Shown here: in pieces, positions 20,939 through 28,328 of the stretch | Position numbering within the stretch: position 1 is the stretch's first letter | How the letters are laid out: each line of letters begins with the position of its first letter | Origin: a virus | Virus record (IMG/VR): IMGVR_UViG_3300025308_000011 | Span: 1-37,420 of that record | Length of the DNA: 37,420 nucleotides | Reading direction: 5' to 3' (one strand) | The notes under the pieces: model-generated | Told to the model about the DNA's origin: nothing | The model's input: the letters and a program-made list of their open reading frames with translations, nothing else | Database searches by the model: none | Program-made: the position numbers and the translations under genes

Positions 20939-23648
20939 GATCTCGACCTCCCTTCGTTGATGGATTTTCAAATACCCAGCACTTCACTGTTTCCGTTCTG
21001 GCCGGTGCATCGGGTGCCTTGCGTTTGTTGTAGACCGAATTGATGACGCTGTTCACCGGCTTGATGTCGAGGAACTTGCGCGCGCGGCTGGTCTTGAGCA
21101 GCTTCTTCAGTTCGCTCAGTTCCGGCAGTTGCTGGCGGAAATCGGCGGCGACGGCGATGAAGTGGTTGAGGTTGATGGCGATCTGCTGATCGCCCTTGCG
21201 CGCGTGGTTCAGGCGCGGCATGTCCTCGTCGCCGTTCAGGAAGTCGTAGGTCTCCCAGAAGGCCTGCACGCTCTGGTGGTCGGCATTGATGGCCTCCTGC
21301 CGTTCGGCAGTCATGTCGGCGATGAAGGCATGCGTCTGCTCGCGCTCTGCGGTGCCGAGCGGGATCACATGGGTCAGCGCATCGACCAGCGCCGCCAGCA
21401 TCGCGTGGTTCTTTACGATGCGCCGGTTGCGCACGCCGTTGATCTTGAGCAGCTCTTTTTCGTGGTGATGCACGCGCTCTTCGAAGGTGGCGAGAATCTT
21501 CTTTTCCGCCAGCGTTGCCTTGAGCGCGAATCCCGACAGGCTTTCCACGCCGATCTGGCCGAGCGCGTCCGCCGCCGATTTCGATTCCGGCGTGTGCGAA
21601 GCGAGGTCGAAGCCGATGTGGACGATCCGCTGCATGATCGCGTCCGAAGCATTTACCGGCGCGTTCTGGCTGATCACCAGCGCACCACGGAAGGGCGGCT
21701 CGTAGGTCTCGTTGCCGCTGTTCTTCACGCCCCGGCTGTACACGCTGCGCCCGTTGTAAAGCGGCTTGAGTTCGTCCCAGTCGAAACCCTTCTGCTTGAC
21801 GCGATCCTCTTCGCCACGGTCGCCCTCGATCAGCACAACCGGCATGTTCGACACCTGCGCGAAGTTGCGCGCCCGCGCCGCCATCGTGGATTTGCTCGGG
21901 TCGAAGCCCTCATAGTCGGAGCGGCCGGCAAGCCGCCAGAGGAATTCGATCAGCGTCGATTTACCTGCGCCGGGTTCGCCGACCAGCTCGATGAACGGGA
22001 AAGATTTGTGCTTGTCGCGGATCTGCTCGGCGAACAGGCTGCCGAGCCAGAAGGCAAGCGCGGCGATGCCCTTGTGGTGGTAACACTGCCACAGCAGGCC
22101 GAGCCATTCGCTGGTGAAGTCCTTGAGGTCGGTATTGATCGACAGATCCACCGAGCGGTTGAGGCTCTTGATCGACACCCGCCCGACATCAAAGAAGTCC
22201 TCGTCGTTGAGCGGCACGATCCTGCCGTCGCTCACCGCCACATCGTGGAATACCCATGCGGCGTGTTCCTTGCTGTAGCCGATGAAGTCGATGGTCTGCA
22301 CGGTCTTGATATTAAATAGTTGTCTTTGCATGAGTCGATCCAGATGGCCGTTGTTGCCGGTGAACACCGCACCAGGTGCGATGGAGAGCAGGCGCTTCTT
22401 GAATTCGCCCGACGAGGTAAGCATCGATCCGGTGAAGGTGTTCTTGATCGACTGGCCGTCGTGCGGGAAGTCCACGCGCAGGTAGTACCAGCTCTCGTCG
22501 GTGAGCAGGTTGGCCTGGTAATACAGCGCGGTGAAGAAACAGTTGGCGATCTCGCGCAGGGTGTGCGATTCGAGCATGGCGCGTTCGCGCAGCTCGTCGT
22601 CGGTCAGATGGCCGTCCGTCACCTTGGCGATCTCTTCCTTGGCCTTGGTGAACTTCTCCAGACTCAGTTCAAACCAGAACATGCGGCTATCGAAGCCGAA
22701 GTAGAACGAGTGATATTCCTTGCCGTGGTTGAACATCAGCAGCGCTTTATCGTGTGCCGATTTCGCCATCAGCAATGCGCCGCTGTAGAGCGCCTCGTCC
22801 AGCGTCTTCCGGTTCAGCCGGTCGCGCTGGTGCAGCTCGTTCCAGTCCAGCTTGGTCTTGCCGTCTTCCGGCGGCTGTGCGGCGACGGCTTCCCAGCCAT
22901 CTTCTTTACTGCGGTCAACCCACTTGCGGGTGAACATGGCACCGGCCTTGCCGGTGTCGAGCGCCCATACCAGCTTGGGGCGCTTCCTTTCTGTAGCGGC
23001 GCACTGCGCGGCCAGCGCCTTGAGCGCCTTGTCCGGGTAATTGTTGCAACTCAGCGCGCTGGCGCTGGCGATGTCGTGGTGCAGCAGCGCGGTGCTATCG
23101 AAGATGCCCTCGGTGATCCATATCTCTTTGACCGATTCCGCCGCCAGATCCACACCGGGCGCAACCCACCAGGTGCCCTTGTAGTCGCCCTTGAACGTGG
23201 CCTTGCGCTTGCCGAAGCGCTGCGGCTGGTCGATGATGCGTTCCCAATAGCCGATGCCGGGCAGGGGGAAGCGCACCGTCGCCGAGCCGATCTTCAGCAC
23301 CGGGTCGAAATAACTTTCCTGCTCGTACCAGCCCTTGACCTTGGCCAGATCGAAGCCGCGACCGTCGCGCATGTAGGCATCGGCGGCGGCGTTCGGGTCT
23401 GCCGGCGTCACCGGATGGCGTTCACTCCATTTGCTGAACAGATCCTCATACAGTTCTTTGACGTGATATTCCGCACCGCACTTATTCAAGCGCCCGCAGC
23501 GCAGCACCCAGGGCTTTTCTGCGCTGGTGTACAACTCCTTCTTTTTGCAGGAAGGGCACTCGCCGCCGCGCAGCCATTCACCGCTGCGCTTGAACGCAAA
23601 GTCCCTGTCGAGCTGGCGGGTGATGTCGGAATGCAGTCGTGGGTTCAT
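20928..23648 (-). CDS. Zinc-finger TOPRIM primase fused to a helicase
   Basis: A 906-residue replication protein. An N-terminal zinc motif (Cys31, Cys34, Cys51, Cys57: GECPSCKKK, RCGRLNKCG) is followed by a TOPRIM region (EIWITEGIFDSTALL with Glu180; KLVWALDTGKAG with Asp231) and a P-loop ATPase with Walker A GEPGAGKST (557-565) and Walker B PVVLIEGDR (603-611). It probably primes and unwinds at the phage origin, as P4 alpha does. No P2 gpA-type nuclease is encoded, so it replaces rolling-circle initiation. I prefer the start MNPRLHSDI at 23648; an upstream ATG at 23687 sits within the preceding hairpin. Confidence 0.88.
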   Translation of the reverse strand: MNPRLHSDITRQLDRDFAFKRSGEWLRGGECPSCKKKELYTSAEKPWVLRCGRLNKCGAEYHVKELYEDLFSKWSERHPVTPADPNAAADAYMRDGRGFDLAKVKGWYEQESYFDPVLKIGSATVRFPLPGIGYWERIIDQPQRFGKRKATFKGDYKGTWWVAPGVDLAAESVKEIWITEGIFDSTALLHHDIASASALSCNNYPDKALKALAAQCAATERKRPKLVWALDTGKAGAMFTRKWVDRSKEDGWEAVAAQPPEDGKTKLDWNELHQRDRLNRKTLDEALYSGALLMAKSAHDKALLMFNHGKEYHSFYFGFDSRMFWFELSLEKFTKAKEEIAKVTDGHLTDDELRERAMLESHTLREIANCFFTALYYQANLLTDESWYYLRVDFPHDGQSIKNTFTGSMLTSSGEFKKRLLSIAPGAVFTGNNGHLDRLMQRQLFNIKTVQTIDFIGYSKEHAAWVFHDVAVSDGRIVPLNDEDFFDVGRVSIKSLNRSVDLSINTDLKDFTSEWLGLLWQCYHHKGIAALAFWLGSLFAEQIRDKHKSFPFIELVGEPGAGKSTLIEFLWRLAGRSDYEGFDPSKSTMAARARNFAQVSNMPVVLIEGDRGEEDRVKQKGFDWDELKPLYNGRSVYSRGVKNSGNETYEPPFRGALVISQNAPVNASDAIMQRIVHIGFDLASHTPESKSAADALGQIGVESLSGFALKATLAEKKILATFEERVHHHEKELLKINGVRNRRIVKNHAMLAALVDALTHVIPLGTAEREQTHAFIADMTAERQEAINADHQSVQAFWETYDFLNGDEDMPRLNHARKGDQQIAINLNHFIAVAADFRQQLPELSELKKLLKTSRARKFLDIKPVNSVINSVYNKRKAPDAPARTETVKCWVFENPSTKGGRDHGT

Positions 23649-23669
23649 CTGTGTCTTCAGTAAATTTGG

Positions 23670-23704
23670 GTAAAAAAATCCCGCCATGCCTCTTTCAAGG
23701 CATG
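23670..23704 (-). terminator. Terminator-like hairpin between ogr and the primase
   Basis: Arms CATGCCT (23685-23691) and AGGCATG (23698-23704), followed on the minus strand by GCGGGA and seven T. It could attenuate read-through from ogr into the replication genes. Stem strength is moderate. Confidence 0.45.
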
Positions 23705-23750
23705 TGCAATCAATCGGTTTGTCGGTCAGTTAAGGCGGTGCGCCGTGGGG

Positions 23751-24035
23751 TTACCCGTTGGGCGGCGGTGTTGCGAGTGCTGCTGGTGAATGGTTCTTTT
23801 CAGAGAGCGGGATATACACGCTCGGGCAAGGTGTTCTTGAAGGGACAATGGTGCGGATCGCGGAAAGCAATGCCGCCCAGGTGTGTCCGCATTCCGGATT
23901 GGTGCACTGAAAATAAATCTCGCGAGAAATTGCAGACATCGTCTTGCTGGTCCTGATTTCAGCTTTGTTTTCACAGTGTGGACAATTGATGCGCATCCTT
24001 GAGGCCGAATACACCATTTTTTTATTTTCAGGCAT
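23751..24035 (-). CDS. ogr: Ogr/Delta-like zinc-finger late activator
   Basis: A 94-residue protein with the Ogr/Delta zinc finger: INCPHCENKAEIRTS, then YFQCTNPECGHTW (C-x2-C ... C-x4-C). In P2, Ogr binds the late-promoter dyads and recruits RNA polymerase. Three matching dyads in this genome lie before V, O/P and FI. The start at 24035 has a GGGAG site; internal ATGs at 24017 and 23996 are weaker. It overlaps the upstream gene by 8 bases. In P2 ogr lies downstream of D; here it is in the early operon, so late genes would be switched on by early transcription. Confidence 0.9.
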   Translation of the reverse strand: MPENKKMVYSASRMRINCPHCENKAEIRTSKTMSAISREIYFQCTNPECGHTWAALLSAIRTIVPSRTPCPSVYIPLSEKNHSPAALATPPPNG

Positions 24036-24615
24036 TGCTCTTCTCCCCCTTCATCATGGTCTCCACCGTGTCGCGCGCCTTGGTGAAGGCCGAGATCGCT
24101 TCGGTCAGCTCCCTGTGCGCATTCTCCAATTCTCCCGTCTCGATGCCGTCCACCAGCGCGGCCACCGCACCCTCGGCATCCGCCGCCTCGGCCAGCATCG
24201 CCTGCAACAGCGCCAGCGGACGTGCGCTGCACTCCGCGCCGATCTCGCGGCAACCAAGCCCAACCTGCATCAGCATCCTGTTCGCGGTGTGCATGCGCAG
24301 ATCGGCAGGCAGCGCGGCGAGGATAGACAGGATGAAATTCGCGGGCAGCAGGTTGTTGTCCTTGGTCACCTCGTCCAGCCAGCGGAAAATGCGGTCGGCG
24401 TTGACCTTCATGCGGCTGTAGGCGTCGCGGGTAGGCGGGTCGAACACGATGCCGCTCACCTGGTGCAAGCCGTGCAGTTCGTGCGCCTCCACGATCACCT
24501 GCGCCGCCGTCTCGCGGCTCCAGTCATTCTGCTTGCGCCACACCTCCACCGCGTCGCGGATGATGGCGATCCATGAATTGTGCGAACTGTGTTGCATGTG
24601 CGGAGGTTTTTTCAT
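24028..24615 (-). CDS. Putative phage regulator (YdaT-like)
   Basis: A 195-residue helical protein. Its first 120 residues (WRKQNDWSRETAAQVIVEAH, MKVNADRIFRWLDE, ILSILAALPADLRMHTANRM) resemble the YdaT family of phage regulatory proteins found next to repressor genes. The similarity is judged by eye. It lies between the RHH-like gene and ogr at the head of the early operon, where P2-like phages keep Cox or CII-type regulators. No good Shine-Dalgarno is seen before the ATG. Confidence 0.6.
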   Translation of the reverse strand: MKKPPHMQHSSHNSWIAIIRDAVEVWRKQNDWSRETAAQVIVEAHELHGLHQVSGIVFDPPTRDAYSRMKVNADRIFRWLDEVTKDNNLLPANFILSILAALPADLRMHTANRMLMQVGLGCREIGAECSARPLALLQAMLAEAADAEGAVAALVDGIETGELENAHRELTEAISAFTKARDTVETMMKGEKSNA

Positions 24616-24617
24616 GG

Positions 24618-24815
24618 CTATGCTGTTTTCGTGAGAAGAATTTCTTTGCGTACCAGCGGCAAGCCTTTGAGATAAACCTTTCGTGCGAAAGCCGACATGG
24701 TTAATTTGCTGGCACTCGATAGCTCGACCGCTTCCTTGCGTTCCTCAGGCATCAGCCGCAGCGCGATGGCCTTGTTATCAACTCCGCTAGGAGAACGTTT
24801 ACGTGGATTGCTCAT
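24618..24815 (-). CDS. Small RHH-like DNA-binding protein, first gene of the early operon
   Basis: A 65-residue protein from MSNPRKRSPSGVDNKAIALR. IALRLMPEERKEAVELSSAS and KLTMSAFARKVYLKGL look like a beta strand plus two helices of a ribbon-helix-helix or MobC-like fold. It is transcribed divergently from the repressor and shares its operator region, so a Cro-like role is likely. The first ATG (24851) would start inside the promoter; 24815 is preferred, though it lacks a clear ribosome site and may be nearly leaderless. Confidence 0.6.
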   Translation of the reverse strand: MSNPRKRSPSGVDNKAIALRLMPEERKEAVELSSASKLTMSAFARKVYLKGLPLVRKEILLTKTA

Positions 24816-24902
24816 GTGGTATAAATCCGTATTTGTGTCACACAGGCGCATTATTTACACGTTCGTAGAAAAATGCAAGTGAAAAATACCACATTTGTGG
24901 AA
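24814..24902. promoter_or_regulatory. Divergent control region with repressor operators
   Basis: The 57 bases between the early operon and the repressor, plus their flanks, contain ATGTGGTAT (24814-24822) and its exact inverse ATACCACAT (24889-24897), the palindrome CCACATTTGTGG (24892-24903) overlapping the first repressor codons, and TGTGTCACACA (24834-24844). The common half-site is TGTGG/CCACA. A -10-like TTTATA for the early direction lies about 8 bases before the RHH ATG. This fits cooperative binding of the small repressor to both promoters. Confidence 0.65.
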
Positions 24903-25229
24903 ATAGGCCTTCGTCTTGAAATAGAGCGGGATCGCCTGCGGATGAAACATGCCGATTTTGCAAAGGCTGGCGGTGTGGCGACAAGCACGTATTCAAACTA
25001 CAGCAGCGGGGATCGAGAGCCGAAGCTTTCTTTTCTTGCGGCGCTCTCCGAGATCGGGGCGGACATTGTGTTTATCGTCACCGGGAAACGAGTCGCCAAC
25101 CAGCCTATGACGACGTATCAAGCCGAGGAATTTTCCACGATCGCGGAAGCCTTTAATGCGGGTGGAGAACAGGGAAGGAAGGCGTTGCTGGCGGTAGCCG
25201 AGTTGGTTAAATCAAAAGGGGGTAAATGA
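24873..25229 (+). CDS. XRE-family lysogeny repressor
   Basis: A 118-residue protein with a helix-turn-helix at about residues 13-70 (RDRLRMKHADFAKAGGVATS, then TYSNYSSGDREPKLSFLAAL). It has no peptidase half, so unlike lambda CI it should not be RecA-cleavable and resembles P2 C (99 residues). Inactivation by the AntA/AntB protein is therefore a sensible induction route. Alternative in-frame GTG starts at 24879 and 24897 exist, and the operator palindrome overlaps this region. It is the first gene of a three-gene plus-strand unit. Confidence 0.85.
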   Translation: MQVKNTTFVEIGLRLEIERDRLRMKHADFAKAGGVATSTYSNYSSGDREPKLSFLAALSEIGADIVFIVTGKRVANQPMTTYQAEEFSTIAEAFNAGGEQGRKALLAVAELVKSKGGK

Positions 25230-25230
25230 C

Positions 25231-25860
25231 ATGCGCAAAGACATCAGCGATGAACGCTCAAACTTCAACGGCAAATTACGGCTTGATAGGGCTGCAGATC
25301 AACTCATCGGGGTATGCGGCGGCATTGCTGCGGATGGGATAGTGAATAAAGACGAGGCGGCATTCCTAACTGCATGGCTTGCCGAGCACCGTGAGGTTTG
25401 CAGTATTTTCCCTGGTGCTATCTTGGCTGAGCGGCTCGCATCGATCATGGCGGATGGCACCATTAGTGAAGACGAGTTGAAAGACCTGCTCCAAACGTTA
25501 CAGCAAATATCAGGCAATCATTTCATCGAGACCGGTGCGGCAGCCCCAGAGTCACCAGCCATACAGGCCGACACGCCGGATGTGATCGAGTTTGCCGGAA
25601 GGCGGTTTTGTTTGACAGGTAAATTCGTATTCGGCTCTCGCACCACCTGCGAAGATGCCACCACCAAACTAGGGGCTGCTTGTAGCAGTGATGTGACATT
25701 GCAAACCGATTACCTAGTTATCGGCGCGTTAGTTTCCCCTGACTGGATACATGAGACCTATGGCCGAAAAATCGAGCGTGCTATGAGCCTGCGCGCAGAT
25801 GGATGCCGAAAGCCTGTGATCATTACAGAAGAACAGTGGGCTGTTGCCATTGCCATCTAA
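25231..25860 (+). CDS. BRCT-domain protein linked to the repressor
   Basis: A 209-residue protein. Residues 10-95 form a helical TerB-like segment (AADQLIGVCGGIAADGIVNK, MADGTISEDELKDLLQTL). Residues 115-205 are a BRCT domain like that of bacterial DNA ligases (FAGRRFCLTGKFVFGSRTTC, TDYLVIGALVSPDW). BRCT domains bind DNA ends or phosphoproteins. It begins one base after the repressor stop, so it should be expressed in lysogens. Role unknown. Its base composition looks lower in GC than the structural genes, as in accessory cargo. Confidence 0.8.
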   Translation: MRKDISDERSNFNGKLRLDRAADQLIGVCGGIAADGIVNKDEAAFLTAWLAEHREVCSIFPGAILAERLASIMADGTISEDELKDLLQTLQQISGNHFIETGAAAPESPAIQADTPDVIEFAGRRFCLTGKFVFGSRTTCEDATTKLGAACSSDVTLQTDYLVIGALVSPDWIHETYGRKIERAMSLRADGCRKPVIITEEQWAVAIAI

Positions 25861-25884
25861 TTTAAGCCGTCAAGCAAAGGAAAA

Positions 25885-26550
25885 ATGATGCGCATTCTCA
25901 TAGCTGTCCTCGCCTTACTTGCCCCACTGATCTGCTGGGCTGATACGCTTTCTGGCCGCGTGGTCGGCGTGACCGATGGCGACACGGTCATGTTGCTGAC
26001 CGAGCAAAAAGAGCAGGTGAAGGTTCGTATTGCTGCGATTGATGCGCCGGAAAAATCTCAGGCTTTCGGCACGGCCTCCAAACAAGAACTTTCCGAACTC
26101 TGCTTTGGCAAGCCCGCCACGGTGGAAATACAAGGCAAGGATAGGTATGGCCGCACCATCGGCGATCTGACATGCGATGGACTTAATGCCAGCGAAGAGC
26201 AGATTGCGGCCGGCATGGCATGGGTTTACCGGCAATACAGCAAGGATGCGCACTTGATAGAGCTGGAGGGTAAAGCGAAAGCAAATTCCAGAGGCCTGTG
26301 GAGTGACGCATCGCCAACTCCGCCGTGGGAATTCCGGCGAGGCGTAAAGCCAAAGGTGAGCAGTGAAGCGGAGGGCGATGCCGCGCCCAGCGTTAAAAGC
26401 GGGTCAGGGTTTACCTGCGCCGGTAAGACAAAATGCGGGGAGATGGATAGCTGCGAAGAGGCACGGTTCTACCTGACAAAATGCGGTGTCTCCAGACTCG
26501 ACCGCGACCGCGACGGGATTCCGTGCGAGTCTATTTGCGGAAGTAATTAA
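25885..26550 (+). CDS. Secreted thermonuclease with Excalibur domain
   Basis: A 221-residue protein. Residues 1-19 are a signal peptide (LIAVLALLAPLICWA). Residues 20-145 form a staphylococcal-nuclease domain (VTDGDTVML, VRIAAIDAPEKSQAFG with Arg48 and Glu56, GKDRYGR with Arg90). Residues 178-218 are an Excalibur calcium-binding motif (SCEEARFYLTKCG, DRDRDGIPCE). All key nuclease residues are present. It would act in the periplasm or outside the cell, and AAGGA precedes the start. Being downstream of the repressor it is a likely lysogenic-conversion gene. It converges on gpD, with the two stops sharing bases. Confidence 0.88.
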   Translation: MMRILIAVLALLAPLICWADTLSGRVVGVTDGDTVMLLTEQKEQVKVRIAAIDAPEKSQAFGTASKQELSELCFGKPATVEIQGKDRYGRTIGDLTCDGLNASEEQIAAGMAWVYRQYSKDAHLIELEGKAKANSRGLWSDASPTPPWEFRRGVKPKVSSEAEGDAAPSVKSGSGFTCAGKTKCGEMDSCEEARFYLTKCGVSRLDRDRDGIPCESICGSN

Positions 26551-27884
26551 CCCGGGATCTCCGTCGCCTTGATCTCCAGCGCCAGCTGCGTGGTGTAGCC
26601 GCTGTCTCCGAGGGTGTGGGTGACTTTGGCGAGCAGCCAGTCGGTGCTGTCGATGGCGGGCTTGAAGCCTTGCACGGTGGCGGGCATTTCCGGGATCAGG
26701 TCGGGCCGACCGTGCGCGAGGGTGATGCTGAATTCGGCCATGCCGCGCTGCAGGCGTCGCCATACCGTGCGTGCGGCGCGCTTGGCGTTTTCCTGTCCGG
26801 CGTAAACGTGGCGCAGGGTTTTGATGTTGTCGGCGCCGCGGTCGATGGCCACCGCAGGGGCGCTGAACTTGGCGGCATCCTTCTTGGCCAGCTTGGCGGC
26901 GTTCTGGCGCGATTTCTGTTCGTCCTCTGTCCCGTAGGTCACTACCCCGTTCACGTTCAGGTTGCGGTTGTTGTAGGGCGCTTTCACGCCGATGTATTTG
27001 GCCCGCTGCGCCTTCGACATGCTCTCCCATTGCTTTCGCGCCCGCCGCTTGGCGGATTCGCGGCTCTTGCTGATCAGGGTGATGGCCTTGTACTCGCCGA
27101 CTGGTGCGGCGGCAACGGGTTGCGCCTTGCGGTTGCTTTCGGCATCGTCCTCGGCTTTGCCCCAGAACACCTCTCCCGTCTCGCCCAGATTGATGTCGTT
27201 GTAGGTGGCCTTGACCAGGGTGAAGGTCTCGCGGTCGGCAATACTGAAGTGGTGGCTGTCGCCCGATTGCCGGGTGATGGTGACGCCCGGCAGGGGCTTG
27301 CCGCTGGCGCTGACACCGGCACCCGCGCAGAAGAACATCAGGTTGCCGTTCTTCACCGCGGCGATGGCGTCGAATTGCCCGGACAGGCGGGTGAGCAGGT
27401 TGGCGGAAGATTCGTTGGTCTGATCGAGGTGGTCTACGATCTGCTCGGCCAGCGTGGCGGAGATCATCGGCACCAGTTCGTTTTCGCCGGCAATTTCATT
27501 GACGATCAGGCCAACGGTGCTGCAATGCCATGACCGCTCGCGCTGGGTGGTGAGGCCGCTACGCAGGTCCGCACTGCGCGCGCGGATGGTGAGGGTGTCG
27601 GGCGCGCCGCTGAGGCTTACTTCGTCCACGGTGTAGCTGCCTTTGTCCACCAGGCCGCTGTCCTGCCAGCCGAGCGAGAGATTCACCTGCGCGCCGCGCG
27701 GGGGCAGGTCGAGCTTGCCGTCGCTGTCGTCCAGCACGATGTCGAGCTGGTCGGCCTCGAAGCCGCGATTGTCGGTGAGGGTCAGGCTGCACAGCCTGCC
27801 CTGCACGGCGGCGGTGATGTTCTTGCCATCCACGGTGAGTTTGTAGATGGGCTTTTTGTGCTCCCCGCTGATGTTCAGGTTCAC
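26547..27884 (-). CDS. D: Tail protein gpD (baseplate hub)
   Basis: A 445-residue P2 gpD homologue (P2: 387), the hub of the baseplate to which the spike attaches. Typical segments are PIYKLTVDGKNITAAVQGRL, SLTLTDNRGFEADQLDIVLD, and a C-terminal WLLAKVTHTLGDSGYTTQLA. It is longer than P2 gpD, probably through a basic insertion around residues 275-345 (SRESAKRRARKQWESMSKAQ). It starts with GTG overlapping the gpU stop (GTGA). Confidence 0.92.
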   Translation of the reverse strand: MNLNISGEHKKPIYKLTVDGKNITAAVQGRLCSLTLTDNRGFEADQLDIVLDDSDGKLDLPPRGAQVNLSLGWQDSGLVDKGSYTVDEVSLSGAPDTLTIRARSADLRSGLTTQRERSWHCSTVGLIVNEIAGENELVPMISATLAEQIVDHLDQTNESSANLLTRLSGQFDAIAAVKNGNLMFFCAGAGVSASGKPLPGVTITRQSGDSHHFSIADRETFTLVKATYNDINLGETGEVFWGKAEDDAESNRKAQPVAAAPVGEYKAITLISKSRESAKRRARKQWESMSKAQRAKYIGVKAPYNNRNLNVNGVVTYGTEDEQKSRQNAAKLAKKDAAKFSAPAVAIDRGADNIKTLRHVYAGQENAKRAARTVWRRLQRGMAEFSITLAHGRPDLIPEMPATVQGFKPAIDSTDWLLAKVTHTLGDSGYTTQLALEIKATEIPG

Positions 27885-28327
27885 AGCAGCGCCATCAGCT
27901 CGTTGGTGACGATGCCGACGATGTCCGGCACGTCTTCATCCACGCGGCCCAGCTTGATGCTGAAATCGATCTTGCGCGCGCTGCCGTCGGCGAAGAAGAT
28001 GCTGCCGGTTTCGCTGATGTCCTCGATCGCGAACAGGCCGTAGAAATAGCCGGTGCCTTCGAGCAGCGGCCAAGCCTTGCCGGTCTCGGCCATGTAGCGC
28101 AGCATCGCCAGCGTGACCTTGCCGCCGGTGATCTCGGGATACAGCGTGCCGCTCAATGTGATGTTGTCGCCGCCGGGGCCGATGAACTGGCGTGCCGGGC
28201 GCTTTCCGACCCGCGAGGTGGTGGGATGCCGCCAGGTAGATTGGCGCTGGAGCTGCTGGTAGGGCACGGTATCGAGGCCGAATACGAACAGGCCGAGCGC
28301 CATCATCACGGAGGTGGAGGATTGCAT
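27881..28327 (-). CDS. U: Tail terminator/tail protein gpU
   Basis: A 148-residue gpU homologue (P2: 159). Characteristic are MMALGLFVFGLDTVPYQQLQ, WRHPTTSRVGKRPARQF, GPGGDNITLSGTLYPEITGG and IEDISETGSIFFADGSARKI. It starts just after the gpT stop (TAATATG). Confidence 0.93.
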   Translation of the reverse strand: MQSSTSVMMALGLFVFGLDTVPYQQLQRQSTWRHPTTSRVGKRPARQFIGPGGDNITLSGTLYPEITGGKVTLAMLRYMAETGKAWPLLEGTGYFYGLFAIEDISETGSIFFADGSARKIDFSIKLGRVDEDVPDIVGIVTNELMALL

Positions 28328-28328
28328 A

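Noticed and set aside
21129-22319. 396-codon plus-strand frame opposite the primase-helicase
   Set aside because: It is antisense to the P-loop and zinc-finger gene; no plus-strand promoter or ribosome site, no domain.
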